Positions 34,901 through 44,507 of a DNA stretch of 64,000 bases are shown piece after piece (the first letter of the stretch is position 1; every line of letters begins with the position of its first letter). The stretch is from contig CACHAK010000004.1 in assembly GCA_902577765.1 (NCBI GenBank), positions 39,547-103,546 on the forward strand, written 5' to 3'. Under the pieces are notes generated by a model, which worked only from the letters and a program-made list of their open reading frames with translations, searched no databases and was not told where the DNA came from. This DNA is from an uncultured Pelagibacteraceae bacterium. GTDB lineage: Bacteria > Pseudomonadota > Alphaproteobacteria > Pelagibacterales > AG-422-B15. A program made the position numbers and the translations under genes.

Positions 34901-36449
34901 AATAAGTCCTCCACCACATCACGACATCTATTCGATAGAAGACCTTGCTCAACTTATTTATGACCTAAAACAGGCAAACCCAGATGCTAGAGTTTGCGTA
35001 AAGCTTGTTGCGTCATCTGGAATTGGAACTATAGCAGCAGGCGTTGCGAAGGCTAAAGCTGATGTCATTTTAATTTCAGGGCACAATGGTGGAACTGGAG
35101 CTAGTCCCCAAACGAGTATTAAATACGCTGGTATCCCGTGGGAAATGGGCTTAACAGAAGTGAATCAAGTTTTAACACTCAATGGCTTAAGGCAAAATGT
35201 TGTACTCAGAACTGATGGAGGCATCAAAACTGGTCGTGACGTTGTAATTGCTGCAATTATGGGTGCCGAGGAGTTTGGGGTTGGTACAACTTCACTTGTT
35301 GCAATGGGGTGCATAATGGTACGGCAATGTCACTCAAACACATGTCCAGTTGGAGTTTGTACTCAAGATGAGGACTTAAGAGCGAGATTTTCAGGCAGTC
35401 CTGAAAAAGTAGTTAATCTTTTTAGCTATATAGCTGAAGAGGTAAGAGAAATCTTAGCAAAACTTGGATTCAAAAGCCTAAACGAAATCATTGGAAGAAC
35501 TGACCTGTTGTATCAAATATCAAGGGGATCAACTCATTTAGATGACTTAGACCTTAATTCATTGCTTATTCAAGCGGAAAAAGATCCAAACGTCGAATAC
35601 TTTAACCACTCTATTATCAATGATGTTGGTTCAACACTTGATCAAAAAATTATTGAGGATGCATCTAAATTTTTACAAACTGGACAAAAAACTGAACTAA
35701 ACTACCCCATTAGAAATACCGATAGAGCTGTTGGCACAAGATTATCTTCGACTATATACAGGACTTTCAAAGACAAAGAAGTTAATAAAGAGCATCTAAC
35801 AATTAATCTGACTGGATCTGCGGGTCAGTCGCTAGGAGCTTTTGCTATTAAGGGTCTAAAAATAAATCTTTATGGGGATTCAAACGATTATGTTGGTAAA
35901 GGTCTATCTGGTGCAACTATTTCAATTCGACCTCATAAGAATAGTAATTTAGTTACAAACGAAAATACAATAATCGGAAATACAGTTTTGTACGGTGCTA
36001 CTTCAGGAGAATTATATGCCGCTGGGCAAGCAGGTGAGCGATTTGCCGTTAGGAATTCAGGGGCGATTACAGTTGTAGAAGGATGTGGCTCAAACGGCTG
36101 TGAGTACATGACTGGCGGCACTGTTGTTGTGCTTGGAAAAACTGGAGATAATTTCGGAGCGGGAATGACAGGAGGCATGGCTTTTATTTATGATGAGGAT
36201 AAAAAATTTAATCAGAGAGTTAACGGTGAAACTCTAATTTTTGATACTATAGTATCTGATTATTGGACAAATGAACTTAACCAAATTATTCTTTCACATT
36301 ACCAAAATACGGGAAGTCTTCATGCGAAAAGCATATTAGACAACTGGGAAACTGAAATACATAAATTTATACACGTATGTCCAAAAGAGATAGTAAACAT
36401 TCTTCCTCAGCCATTAGGATTCAAAGATCAGTTGAAGAAAGTCAACTAG
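31929..36449 (+). CDS. gltB: glutamate synthase large subunit
   Basis: 1506 aa, converts glutamine plus 2-oxoglutarate to two glutamates. After a 29-residue propeptide, Cys30 (HDACGVGF) is the amidotransferase nucleophile; HRYSTNTFPSW and AHNGEINTI follow. The central and FMN domains have GEGGESIER, ISGHNGGTGASP and QCHSNTCPVGVC, which holds the 3Fe-4S cluster near residue 1130. The C-terminal GXGXG repeats include GCGSNGCEYMTGG. The start is GTG, overlapping gltD. With a glutamylating ligase in the same window, nitrogen transfer is well represented. Confidence 0.96.
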   Translation: MSSDLNRYRKNKQVLEEGHLYSPKQEHDACGVGFVASVDGKQRREVVEGGIDALKAVWHRGAVDADGKTGDGAGILTQIPINFFDDEIAKTGHEKRDEPLGIGMMFLPRNDYAALEKCRTIIESELLDHGYYIYGWRQVPINNSVIGEKANSTRPEIEQVMFVNNIERESNFDYSKELYLVRRRLEKRIAKQQINGFYVCSLSFESIIYKGLFLAEQLSIFYPDLANNNFISSYAVFHQRYSTNTFPSWGLAQPFRMLAHNGEINTISGNTNWMRNHQTRITSEIFGDDSEQVKPIIEKNVSDSAALDAAFELYVRAGRSVPLVKTLLIPEAWSKRSELMPIEHRNMYEFSNAIVEPWDGPAAIAAVDGNWIIGGMDRNGLRPMRYSVSNDKIIYVGSETGMVRVDESKIVEKGRLGPGDIIGINLKEGKIYRNSDLKDYLAKEAPYEEYVKKIIRLDKRVTVSRESTVIETEKLRKRMIAAGFTMEELELILHPMVSDAKESTGSMGDDTPVAVLSDKYRPLSHFFRQKFSQVTNPPIDSLREQSRMSLKTRFGNLQDILSPNPYEENVFVIDSPFITNGLFKKISARGQESTTVIDCTVHKNKFNLKEEIKRIQFESETAVLSGKSHIVLSDISADHDKLSLPMILITAAVHTDLTRKGIRSFVSLHVRSAECLDTHYFAVLIGVGATTVNPYLALDCIYERQQKGLFGNLSYEECVERYKKAVDQGLLKVMSKLGISVISAYRGGFNFEAVGLSRSMVNEYFLGVQSRMSGIGLSGIEKKLTDLHNYAYSDSIQTLPIGGIYRYRNGGETHAYEGKLIHLLQTAVADDSYEMFKKYSNSMSNFAPINIRDLLEFKESESSIELSEVESITSIRKRFGTGSMSHGALSKEAHETLAIAMNRIGGASCSGEGGESIERSKPLNNGDSANSRVKQVASARFGVTTEYLNNCEEIEIKIAQGAKPGEGGQLPGFKVTAEIAKLRHSTEGVTLISPPPHHDIYSIEDLAQLIYDLKQANPDARVCVKLVASSGIGTIAAGVAKAKADVILISGHNGGTGASPQTSIKYAGIPWEMGLTEVNQVLTLNGLRQNVVLRTDGGIKTGRDVVIAAIMGAEEFGVGTTSLVAMGCIMVRQCHSNTCPVGVCTQDEDLRARFSGSPEKVVNLFSYIAEEVREILAKLGFKSLNEIIGRTDLLYQISRGSTHLDDLDLNSLLIQAEKDPNVEYFNHSIINDVGSTLDQKIIEDASKFLQTGQKTELNYPIRNTDRAVGTRLSSTIYRTFKDKEVNKEHLTINLTGSAGQSLGAFAIKGLKINLYGDSNDYVGKGLSGATISIRPHKNSNLVTNENTIIGNTVLYGATSGELYAAGQAGERFAVRNSGAITVVEGCGSNGCEYMTGGTVVVLGKTGDNFGAGMTGGMAFIYDEDKKFNQRVNGETLIFDTIVSDYWTNELNQIILSHYQNTGSLHAKSILDNWETEIHKFIHVCPKEIVNILPQPLGFKDQLKKVN

Positions 36450-37552
36450 ATAAAAGTAATAAACTTAAAAAATTAATAAAGCAGCATGGTTTTGATACTT
36501 TTGGTATTGTAGATATAAACCCGAACTTGGATTTTAAAAAAGAACTAGATGAGTTCTTGAAAAAAAATCATCACGGCGAAATGGTATGGATGGAGGAAAG
36601 ATCCAATTATAGATCAAATCCAAACATTTTGTGGGATGAAGCTCAGTCAATAATTGTTCTTGGGATCAACTATCACTTTGAATGTAATTCGCTTGAGTTA
36701 TTGTCTGAAAAAAATAAGGGTATAATTTCTGTTTATTCAAGAAATTCTGATTATCATAAAATAATTAAAAAAAAATTGAAAAGCCTTTCATTTGAAATTT
36801 CAAAGTTGCTTAATTGTAGTTTTAAGTACTTTGTAGATACAGCTCCTGTTATGGAAAAGCCTATTTCTATGAAAGGCGGCATTGGTTGGCAAGGTAAGCA
36901 TACAAATCTAGTTTCAAAAGACTTTGGATCATGGTTATTTCTTTCATCAATTTTTGTTGATAAAAGAATAAATAATACTCATCCAGAAATTGATCATTGT
37001 GGTTCATGTACAAACTGTATTGATATATGTCCAACTAGTGCAATTGTTGAGCCTTACAAATTAGATGCTACTAAATGTATTTCATATCTCACAATAGAAT
37101 ATAAAGGAATTATAGATAAAAATATGAGAAAACTAATTGGAAATAGAATTTATGGCTGTGATGATTGTTTAGCTGTTTGTCCCTGGAATAAATTTGCAAA
37201 AAAATCTAAAGAAATTAGTTTTTATCCAAGAGATGATCTTATCAAGCCTGATCTAGGTGATTTTTTAAGTTTAACAGGTGAAGATTTCAGAAAAAAGTTT
37301 TCTAAATCCAGCATAAAAAGAATTGGCAGAGATAGATTTTTAAGAAATGTATTGATCGCAGTTGGAAATAGTAAAGAAAAAAAATACAAGAAAGATATTG
37401 AGGCACTTTTAGAAGATGAATCTTCTACTGTAAGAGCAATGGCTGTTTGGTCATTAAAGCAAGTGATTGATAGTAATCATATTGAAAACTATAAAAAAAA
37501 ATATTTCGCTCTTGAAAAAAATAAAAATGTCCAAGAAGAATGGTTAAATTAA
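36377..37552 (+). CDS. queG: epoxyqueuosine reductase
   Basis: 391 aa cobalamin- and Fe-S-dependent enzyme, last step of queuosine tRNA modification. The core includes YFVDTAPVMEKPI and GGIGWQGKHTNL. Two 4Fe-4S clusters are formed by CGSCTNCIDICPTSAI and CDDCLAVCPWNKFA. A C-terminal HEAT-like stretch (VRAMAVWSLKQ) is normal for QueG. The only plausible start is ATG 36377, which gives a 73-nt overlap with gltB; no closer in-frame ATG or GTG exists before the conserved domain. Confidence 0.92.
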   Translation: MSKRDSKHSSSAIRIQRSVEESQLDKSNKLKKLIKQHGFDTFGIVDINPNLDFKKELDEFLKKNHHGEMVWMEERSNYRSNPNILWDEAQSIIVLGINYHFECNSLELLSEKNKGIISVYSRNSDYHKIIKKKLKSLSFEISKLLNCSFKYFVDTAPVMEKPISMKGGIGWQGKHTNLVSKDFGSWLFLSSIFVDKRINNTHPEIDHCGSCTNCIDICPTSAIVEPYKLDATKCISYLTIEYKGIIDKNMRKLIGNRIYGCDDCLAVCPWNKFAKKSKEISFYPRDDLIKPDLGDFLSLTGEDFRKKFSKSSIKRIGRDRFLRNVLIAVGNSKEKKYKKDIEALLEDESSTVRAMAVWSLKQVIDSNHIENYKKKYFALEKNKNVQEEWLN

Positions 37553-37556
37553 ACTT

Positions 37557-38405
37557 ATGATTTTTATATTTGGTTATGGATATACAGCCAAACATCTTGC
37601 AAGCAAGGTAAGTGACAAAGAAATTTTTGCCACTTCTCGAAGTCTAAATAATTTACAAATTAATCAAAAAAACATTCGAGTCATTGACCCTTCGAAGACC
37701 CCAAATATTCTCGAAAAATATAAAAATGAAATAACTCATTTAGTTATATCTGTGCCACCAGATCAAAGTGGTGATATTTTTTTAAAAAATATAAAATTTA
37801 ATTTACGTGAATTAATTAATCTTAAATGGATTGGCTACCTATCTGCTACCAGTGTTTATGGCGATCATGAAGGTCAATTTGTGAGTGAAACCTCAAGATT
37901 ACTTACTAAGTCTAAAAGAGGAATTAGCCGCCAGCTTGCAGAGGATCAGTGGAATCAGATATCTAAAAAATATAATCTACCCTTACATATTTTTAGAATT
38001 GCTGGCATATATGGACCAGAAAGAAATATTCTTGGGAGAATTCAATCTCGAAATTTCATAAGAGTAATAAAAAAGGGACATTTTTTTTCAAGAATATACA
38101 TCAATGATTTAACAAATATTATTTTAGCTTCAATGAACAAACCGAATCCTATTTCTATATACAATATTGCTGACGACTGTCCGTCGACTCTTGATGATGT
38201 GATTGACTATATTTCAAAAAAGATTTCAATTATCATACCCAATGAAGTTCTCTATGAAACGTTAAGTAAAAAAGAACAAACAGAAAGTTTTTTTTCTGAA
38301 AATAAAAAAGTGAGCAACAGGCTTATCAAAGAAGAACTTGGTATTATTTTAGAATACCCTTCATATAAAGAAGGTTATAATCAAATCATTAATTTAAATA
38401 ATTAA
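37557..38405 (+). CDS. NAD-dependent epimerase/dehydratase-like SDR protein (YeeZ-like)
   Basis: 282 aa extended Rossmann protein. The nucleotide site reads IFGYGYTAKHLA (residues 2-13). YLSATSVYGDHEG carries a YxxxK-less SDR core, while IFRIAGIYGPERN is the NAD-epimerase family strand. It resembles YeeZ-type predicted nucleoside-sugar epimerases of unknown substrate. It follows queG by 4 nt and ends in a 4-nt overlap with the convergent permease. Confidence 0.78.
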   Translation: MIFIFGYGYTAKHLASKVSDKEIFATSRSLNNLQINQKNIRVIDPSKTPNILEKYKNEITHLVISVPPDQSGDIFLKNIKFNLRELINLKWIGYLSATSVYGDHEGQFVSETSRLLTKSKRGISRQLAEDQWNQISKKYNLPLHIFRIAGIYGPERNILGRIQSRNFIRVIKKGHFFSRIYINDLTNIILASMNKPNPISIYNIADDCPSTLDDVIDYISKKISIIIPNEVLYETLSKKEQTESFFSENKKVSNRLIKEELGIILEYPSYKEGYNQIINLNN

Positions 38406-39292
38406 ATTCCTGTATTCGACTCAACTTGTAGTCTACTAATTGCGATCCCAATTACTACAAGTATAACACCAATTAATAATGAAAATTTCAGTGGTTCATT
38501 CATTAATGCCCAGCCATAAAATATTCCAAATACAGGAATTAAATATGCCACCTGCATCATGAAAGTAGTTCCCGCAGTTCTAATCAATATTTGTCTCAGA
38601 CTAAATGCTAGGCCAGTTGGAATTATGCCTAAATAAAATAATGCAGAAATCGCCGTAAGATTCATTTCATAATTTATTGGTTCAGCAAATAATAGCATCA
38701 ATGGAATAAGCCATATGCTTCCCCATGCGAGCGTATTCATCGTAACCATATCGGAAGGCAAGTTTGAAACTTTTCGAATAATTAAATTTGATACTACATA
38801 TGAACAACCCGCTAAATAAATCGCTAGAGCGCCGATAAAACTTGACATATCAGTTACAAAAACTTGCACGCCAACCGCGAACACAACTCCAGAAAAACCA
38901 ATTATAGTTCCTATCATTTTTCTAAGGTTTAATTTTTCATCATTTGTAAAATAATGTGCCAATATCAATGCAAGAAAAGGGTTGGCTGACATTATAATTA
39001 CACCTATGTTGCTAGGCAGAGTTAATAATCCGTAAGGGATCAAAGTGAAAGGGATTGCGGCGTTAAATAATCCGATGATTGCGTAAGTAAAAGTATTTTC
39101 TTTAAAAAGCTGAAGGTTTCCTGCTCTATATAGAACTGCTATAAGAAGAAAAATCGCCCCAATAAATGTTCTAAAAAACCCTATTTCAATTGGATTAAAC
39201 ATAAAATTGCAAAATTTTATGGCTACAAAAGAGGCTCCCCAAACAGCACCAAGAAATACCAAAAGTGAATAATTATTAAGAGTTGAATTCAT
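38402..39292 (-). CDS. EamA/DMT-family inner-membrane transporter
   Basis: 296 aa, ten predicted helices in two EamA repeats (first repeat WGASFVAIKFCNFMFNP, second from FIGALAIYLAGC). Its substrate cannot be predicted. It is translated one base after the hydrolase stop, so the two genes form a leftward pair. Confidence 0.85.
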   Translation of the reverse strand: MNSTLNNYSLLVFLGAVWGASFVAIKFCNFMFNPIEIGFFRTFIGAIFLLIAVLYRAGNLQLFKENTFTYAIIGLFNAAIPFTLIPYGLLTLPSNIGVIIMSANPFLALILAHYFTNDEKLNLRKMIGTIIGFSGVVFAVGVQVFVTDMSSFIGALAIYLAGCSYVVSNLIIRKVSNLPSDMVTMNTLAWGSIWLIPLMLLFAEPINYEMNLTAISALFYLGIIPTGLAFSLRQILIRTAGTTFMMQVAYLIPVFGIFYGWALMNEPLKFSLLIGVILVVIGIAISRLQVESNTGI

Positions 39293-40038
39293 TACAATAA
39301 TTCTTCGATATTTTTGTATAAAGTATTTAGATCAGTTTCTCTTGAAAGACTATGATCTCCATCTTCAATAATTGTCAGTTTTTTATTTTTACTTTCCAAT
39401 AATTCAATAATTTTCTCAGAGGTTCTAAAACTTACTACCTGATCTTTCCTTCCATGAAGAAGCCTTACAGGACAAGAGATATTTATTGGCTTTGTTAAGA
39501 GCATATTTTTTTTTCCATCTTCAAGAAATTTATAAGTTATGGTGTAATCTTCAGCGTACTTATCCCAATTAATTATAATTTTACCTTCAGACTTAATTTG
39601 TTTTTTTTGTTCAACACTTAGCCTATTCCATTCACCTACAACAAAATCTGGTGCTGATGCTATACCTACTAGACCATGCACATAATTTGATTTTTGCTTA
39701 GATACGATCATAGAAATCCATCCACCCATACTCGAACCAATAATAATATTTTTATTTGATTTAAATTTTTCAAATATTTCACTCGCTTCTATTGACCACT
39801 TACTAATTCCGCCATCTTCAAATTTACCCTTTGACACGCCATGGCCAGAATAGTCAAATCTCAAAAAATTTAATTTATTTTCAACGCACCATTTACTCAA
39901 AGCAGTTGCCTTAGTTCCATCCATGCTTGAGCTATATCCTCCGAAAAAGAAAATTGTTGTTTGCGATTTAAGATCATCTTTTGAATAAGCGATTTGCTCA
40001 TCAAAAGAAGTATTAATATAACTAATTTTATTTTGCAT
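39292..40038 (-). CDS. alpha/beta-hydrolase, predicted serine esterase or peptidase
   Basis: 248 aa. The nucleophile elbow is IIGSSMGGWIS (Ser near residue 97), the acid LLHGRKDQVV (Asp near 199) and the His DGDHSLSR (near 229). An FFGGYSSSMDG oxyanion segment near residue 31 matches ABHD10/YcfP-like hydrolases. Cytoplasmic; no signal peptide. Substrate unknown. Confidence 0.82.
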   Translation of the reverse strand: MQNKISYINTSFDEQIAYSKDDLKSQTTIFFFGGYSSSMDGTKATALSKWCVENKLNFLRFDYSGHGVSKGKFEDGGISKWSIEASEIFEKFKSNKNIIIGSSMGGWISMIVSKQKSNYVHGLVGIASAPDFVVGEWNRLSVEQKKQIKSEGKIIINWDKYAEDYTITYKFLEDGKKNMLLTKPINISCPVRLLHGRKDQVVSFRTSEKIIELLESKNKKLTIIEDGDHSLSRETDLNTLYKNIEELL

Positions 40039-40078
40039 AATGATTTACTATTCATCATTTAACTATTAGAAATACTAT

Positions 40079-41218
40079 ATGCAATCAAAAATTTGCGTAT
40101 TACAAGTAATACCTAATCTTGATGTAAGTGGTGCTTCTCAAGGATGTGTAGATGTTGCAAATTTTTTGTCAGAGAAGAACTATAATTCTTATATTCTAAC
40201 GCATTCAGGGCCTAAAACATCAGAAGTAAAAGACTACAATGAAAAAGTTATCTATGCTTCTGTTAACTCTAAAAATCCAATCAAAATCTTTTTTAATATA
40301 ATTAAAATTATAAAACTTATCAAAAAACTAAATATTACAATTGTTCACGCTAGAAGTAGAGCACCTGCATGGAGCTCATACTTTGCATGCGCTGTAACTG
40401 GCACTAAATTTATTACAACATTTCATGGTACATACAATTTTAGTAATCCACTAAAAAAGTACTATAACTCCATTATGTTAAAAACAAATGGAACAATAGC
40501 AATTTCAGAGTTTATTAATGATCATATAAATAATTGTTACCCAACTAAAAATTATAATATTAGAACTATTGCCAGAGGCATTGACCTCAATTTTTTTGAT
40601 CCAAATAACGTTAAAGCTCAGCAAGTAGAATTAATTATAAAAGAATTCAATATTGATTATGATGCAATTAAGATCCTTCTTGCCGGGAGAATAACGAGGT
40701 GGAAGGGACATAAACTTCTTCTTCAAGCGATTTCTAATATTATTAAAAAAACAAATCATAAATTCGAGATAATTTTTGTTGGTCCTGATGAAAATTATAA
40801 ACTAAAGAATTCATTAAAAAATTTTGCAAATGAACACAACCTTGCAAAATCTCTACATTTTGTAGGTTCAAGAACTGATCTGAATAATTTTTATAGTTTG
40901 GCTGATTTAGTAATATCTGCGTCAACAGATCCAGAAGCTTTTGGTAGAATTTCTGTCGAGGCCCAAGCAATGGGTAAATTTGTAATAGCGTCAAATCATG
41001 GTGGATCAGTCGAGACAGTGAATGACGGCGAAACAGGCTACTTATTTGAAAATAATAACGCTAAGGATCTATGCAAAAAAATTATCGATGCAATTTCTAA
41101 TGAAAAATATAAATCAGAAAAGACTTCAAAAGCATGCATTTCACATGTTAGAGAAAAATATTCAAAAATTAAAATGTGTGAGGAGACAATAAATTTTTAC
41201 AAAGAAGTTATAAATTAA
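40079..41218 (+). CDS. glycosyltransferase family 4 protein
   Basis: 379 aa GT-B enzyme that would transfer a sugar from a nucleotide donor. The donor site is AGRITRWKGHKLL (residues about 203-215) and EAFGRISVEAQAMG (near 282), with NHGGSVETV. HARSRAPAW in the N-terminal half fits GT4 acceptor domains. The adjacent GT9 gene starts immediately after the stop, so both probably build LPS core or another glycan. Confidence 0.85.
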   Translation: MQSKICVLQVIPNLDVSGASQGCVDVANFLSEKNYNSYILTHSGPKTSEVKDYNEKVIYASVNSKNPIKIFFNIIKIIKLIKKLNITIVHARSRAPAWSSYFACAVTGTKFITTFHGTYNFSNPLKKYYNSIMLKTNGTIAISEFINDHINNCYPTKNYNIRTIARGIDLNFFDPNNVKAQQVELIIKEFNIDYDAIKILLAGRITRWKGHKLLLQAISNIIKKTNHKFEIIFVGPDENYKLKNSLKNFANEHNLAKSLHFVGSRTDLNNFYSLADLVISASTDPEAFGRISVEAQAMGKFVIASNHGGSVETVNDGETGYLFENNNAKDLCKKIIDAISNEKYKSEKTSKACISHVREKYSKIKMCEETINFYKEVIN

Positions 41219-42142
41219 ATGGTAAAGAATATTTTGGTAATTAAGCACGGTTCTTTTGGAGATATTATTCAAATAAATGGATGTTTGAAAGATATTCGAG
41301 AGCATTACTCAAAACATAAAATATATATCTTAACTACACCGGCATTTAATAATTATTTTGGTAAGTGCCCTTTTATTGATGAAGTAATTTTAGATAAGAG
41401 GAAGTCTCGATGGAATTTAATCTACCTATATCAATTAAAGAAATTTTTCACTAAATATAAATTTGAAAGAATTTTTGATTTACAAAATTCCCATCGAACT
41501 GAATTTTATCGAAAGTATTTATCTTCTTCCGAATGGATCTCTTCAAGGACAATGTTAAGATTTAATGAAACAAAAGAAGAATTTGATAAAAAAAGTATTT
41601 TAGAAAGATTTAAATTACAATTATCAAGATCAAAAATAGATACGCAGTTCACAGAAAAACCCCAAGTTTCTTGGATGATAGATGATGATTTTCATATTTC
41701 TTCTGAAATTAAAAAAAATTACATAGTTTTATTTCCTTTTTGTTCTCAAAAACATCATCAAAAAATCTGGCCTTATTATGAAGAGCTCATTTCAAAGCTT
41801 AAATCAAAGTTACTTGAAATGGATATTGTTATTGCTCCAGGACCAGGAGAAATAAATGCAGCAAGAAAATATAATGTAAAGTTATGTTTACATAACAATC
41901 AGCCAACAAATTTTTTTCAATTAGCGAAATTACTTATTGGTGCAAAATATGTAATTTCAAATGATACAGGTCCTGCACACCTAGCTGCTCACTTAGGATG
42001 CAGAGGTTTAGCATTATTTGGTGGTCACACTACACCAGAGAAAGTAAGTATTGAAACAGGCAGTTTTTTATCAATTTCTTCCAAAAATATAAGAAATATT
42101 AGTATGGAAGATGTCTTCGATAAAATAGATTCTCATTTATAG
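41219..42142 (+). CDS. glycosyltransferase family 9 (heptosyltransferase-like)
   Basis: 307 aa. The start ILVIKHGSFGDIIQ is the classic ADP-heptose:LPS heptosyltransferase opening, and ISNDTGPAHLAAHLG followed by ALFGGHTTPEK is the donor site. It begins with the ATG directly after the upstream stop. Exact sugar and acceptor unknown. The next gene, thrS, is 25 nt away. Confidence 0.87.
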   Translation: MVKNILVIKHGSFGDIIQINGCLKDIREHYSKHKIYILTTPAFNNYFGKCPFIDEVILDKRKSRWNLIYLYQLKKFFTKYKFERIFDLQNSHRTEFYRKYLSSSEWISSRTMLRFNETKEEFDKKSILERFKLQLSRSKIDTQFTEKPQVSWMIDDDFHISSEIKKNYIVLFPFCSQKHHQKIWPYYEELISKLKSKLLEMDIVIAPGPGEINAARKYNVKLCLHNNQPTNFFQLAKLLIGAKYVISNDTGPAHLAAHLGCRGLALFGGHTTPEKVSIETGSFLSISSKNIRNISMEDVFDKIDSHL

Positions 42143-42167
42143 ATAGATGATATAATACTTAAGCCTT

Positions 42168-43907
42168 ATGAGTAACGACGAACCATTTATAAATACTTTA
42201 AGACATGATACTGCCCATGTTTTAGCTATGGCTGTACAGGAGTTGTTTCCTGATACGCAAGTTACGATTGGTCCAGTAATTGAAAATGGTTTTTATTATG
42301 ACTTTGATAGAAAAGAGCCGTTTACCGAAAAAGATCTTGGAACTATTGAAAAGAAAATGAAAGAGATTGTTAATCGTGACGAAAAGACTTCATTCAAAGT
42401 AATGAGCAGGGAAGATGCGATTAAGCTATTTTCTGATAAGGGAGAGAACTATAAGGTAGAGATTATTAAGGACTTACCTGAGAGTGAAGAACTCAAAGTA
42501 TACTATCACGGTGACTGGTTTGATCTTTGCAAGGGGCCTCATCTAGAATCAACAGGTAAAATTGGAAAAGCATTTAAATTGACTAAAGTAGCAGGTGCTT
42601 ATTGGCGTGGAGATTCAAACAACCCTATGCTTCAAAGAATTTATGGAACTGCTTGGGAGTCTCAGGAAGAACTAGATAATCATTTAAACATACTTAAAGA
42701 AGCTGAAAAAAGAGATCACAGGAAACTTGGAAGAGAATTAGATTTATTTCATTTTCAAGAGGAAGCTCAAGGTTCAGTTTTCTGGCATAATAATGGTTGG
42801 ACTTTGTTTAGAACACTTATTGATTATATGCGTCAGCGACAAGAAGAGGCTGGGTATGAAGAAATTAATACACCAGATATAATGGATAAGTCCTTATGGG
42901 TAAAATCAGGGCATCTCGAAAAATTTGGCGACAATATGTTTACTACTGAACCAAGAGAAGATCGAGTATATGCTCTGAAGCCAATGAATTGTCCTGGTGG
43001 GGTACAAGTTTATAAACAAGGACTTAAAAGTTACAGAGATCTTCCCTTGAGAGTTGCTGAGTTTGGAAAAGTTCACAGATATGAGCCATCGGGTGCTCTT
43101 CATGGTTTAATGAGAGTCAGGGCATTTACACAAGATGATGCACATATATTTTGTACTGAAGACCAAATTACCGAAGAAAGCAAAAAGGTATGCGATTTAG
43201 TTTTAAGTATTTATAAAGATTTCGGATTTGAAAATGTATCAATTAAATTTTCTGACCGTCCTGAAAAAAGAGTCGGCAATGATGATGTATGGGACAAATC
43301 TGAGGCTGCTCTTCGTGAGGCAATGGAAGCTACAGGGTTAGAATATACTTTAAATCCAGGTGAAGGAGCATTTTATGGTCCGAAACTAGAATTTATTCTC
43401 AAAGATGCAATTGGAAGAGAATGGCAGTGTGGAACGTTGCAAGTTGATCTAAATTTACCTGAAAGACTTGATGCTACTTATGTAGGCGAAGACGGTTTAA
43501 AGCACAATCCGGTTATGTTACACAGAGCATTATTTGGATCTTTAGAGCGTTTTATTGGAATTTTAATAGAGCATTACGCCGGTAATTTGCCTATTTGGTT
43601 GTCACCAGTTCAGGCTGTGGTAGCGCCGATTACTTCTGACATAAACGAATATGCAGAGAGTGTTTTTTCATCTCTTAAAAATAATGGTATTAGAGTTGAA
43701 AAGGACTTAAGAAATGAGAAGATAAGCTATAAAATTAGAGAAAACTCTCTAAAAAAAATACCTTATCAATTAATCCTAGGTAAGAATGAAATGAAAGACA
43801 ATACTGTAACATTGAGGGAGTTTGGTAATGACAAGCAAGAAAAAATTAAATTTGAAAAATTAAATGATTTTTTTCAAAAAAAATGTATGATGCCGTCTCA
43901 TCAATAG
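42168..43907 (+). CDS. thrS: threonyl-tRNA synthetase lacking the TGS domain
   Basis: 579 aa against about 640 for typical bacterial ThrRS. It begins directly at the editing domain: RHDTAHVLA provides editing His13 and His17, and LCKGPHLES provides Cys and His. An in-frame stop sits 15 nt upstream of the ATG, so the TGS domain is truly absent. The class II catalytic core is complete, with [28 protein letters not shown] and a C-terminal anticodon domain. First gene of the thrS-infC-rpmI-rplT cluster; the -10-like TATAAT at 42151-42156 is 11 nt before the ATG. Confidence 0.95.
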   Translation: MSNDEPFINTLRHDTAHVLAMAVQELFPDTQVTIGPVIENGFYYDFDRKEPFTEKDLGTIEKKMKEIVNRDEKTSFKVMSREDAIKLFSDKGENYKVEIIKDLPESEELKVYYHGDWFDLCKGPHLESTGKIGKAFKLTKVAGAYWRGDSNNPMLQRIYGTAWESQEELDNHLNILKEAEKRDHRKLGRELDLFHFQEEAQGSVFWHNNGWTLFRTLIDYMRQRQEEAGYEEINTPDIMDKSLWVKSGHLEKFGDNMFTTEPREDRVYALKPMNCPGGVQVYKQGLKSYRDLPLRVAEFGKVHRYEPSGALHGLMRVRAFTQDDAHIFCTEDQITEESKKVCDLVLSIYKDFGFENVSIKFSDRPEKRVGNDDVWDKSEAALREAMEATGLEYTLNPGEGAFYGPKLEFILKDAIGREWQCGTLQVDLNLPERLDATYVGEDGLKHNPVMLHRALFGSLERFIGILIEHYAGNLPIWLSPVQAVVAPITSDINEYAESVFSSLKNNGIRVEKDLRNEKISYKIRENSLKKIPYQLILGKNEMKDNTVTLREFGNDKQEKIKFEKLNDFFQKKCMMPSHQ

Positions 43908-43922
43908 ACAAAGGAGATTAAA

Positions 43923-44471
43923 ATAGCACTTCAAAGAAAAAATAATAGAGCCCAGCTATCTACTAAAGGTCCAAAGTTTCGTATAAACGAATTTATAACT
44001 TCTTCCACTGTAAGATTAATTGATGAAAAAGGTAACAACTTAGGTGTTGTTAATACTGATGAGGCGATGCAAAAAGCTTCAGATGCAGGCCTTGATTTAG
44101 TTGAAGTATCACCACAAGTTGACCCCCCTGTGTGCAAAATTCTTGATTTTGGAAAATTTAAATATGAGGCTCAAAAAAAAGCTAGTACGTCGAAGAAAAA
44201 ACAAAAAGAAATTACAATTAAAGAAATTAAGATGAGACCGGGAATTGATGTTCACGATTATGACTTCAAAGTAAAGGCTGCTCAAAAATTTATTGCTTCA
44301 GGTGATAAAGTAAAATTTACTATCCGATTTAAAGGTAGAGAGTTCGAACATCATGATATTGCTGAAAATTTGATGGAAAGAATTCGAGAAACAATGGGTA
44401 CGACAAGTAAAATCGAGCAAGAGCCAAAACTTGAAGGTCGCCAATTTACCATGATTTTCACTGCAAATTAG
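43923..44471 (+). CDS. infC: translation initiation factor IF-3, ATA start
   Basis: 182 aa. The family N-terminus (PKFRINEFI, VRLIDEKGNNLGVV) lies upstream of any ATG. A strong Shine-Dalgarno AAGGAG at 43911-43916 is followed, 6 nt on, by ATA at 43923, which I take as the start. Rare AUU/AUA/AUC starts are the known hallmark of infC and underlie its autoregulation. The C-terminal domain has IKEIKMRPGIDVHDYDFK. IF-3 keeps 30S subunits free and checks the initiator tRNA. Confidence 0.93.
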   Translation: MALQRKNNRAQLSTKGPKFRINEFITSSTVRLIDEKGNNLGVVNTDEAMQKASDAGLDLVEVSPQVDPPVCKILDFGKFKYEAQKKASTSKKKQKEITIKEIKMRPGIDVHDYDFKVKAAQKFIASGDKVKFTIRFKGREFEHHDIAENLMERIRETMGTTSKIEQEPKLEGRQFTMIFTAN

Positions 44472-44507
44472 CAGCATTAGTTAATTCTTATCATTAATAA
44501 AAAACTT

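Noticed and set aside
44067..44471. infC starting at the internal ATG 44067
   Set aside because: This would remove the conserved N-terminal domain, which is encoded in frame back to the ATA at 43923 with a good Shine-Dalgarno.
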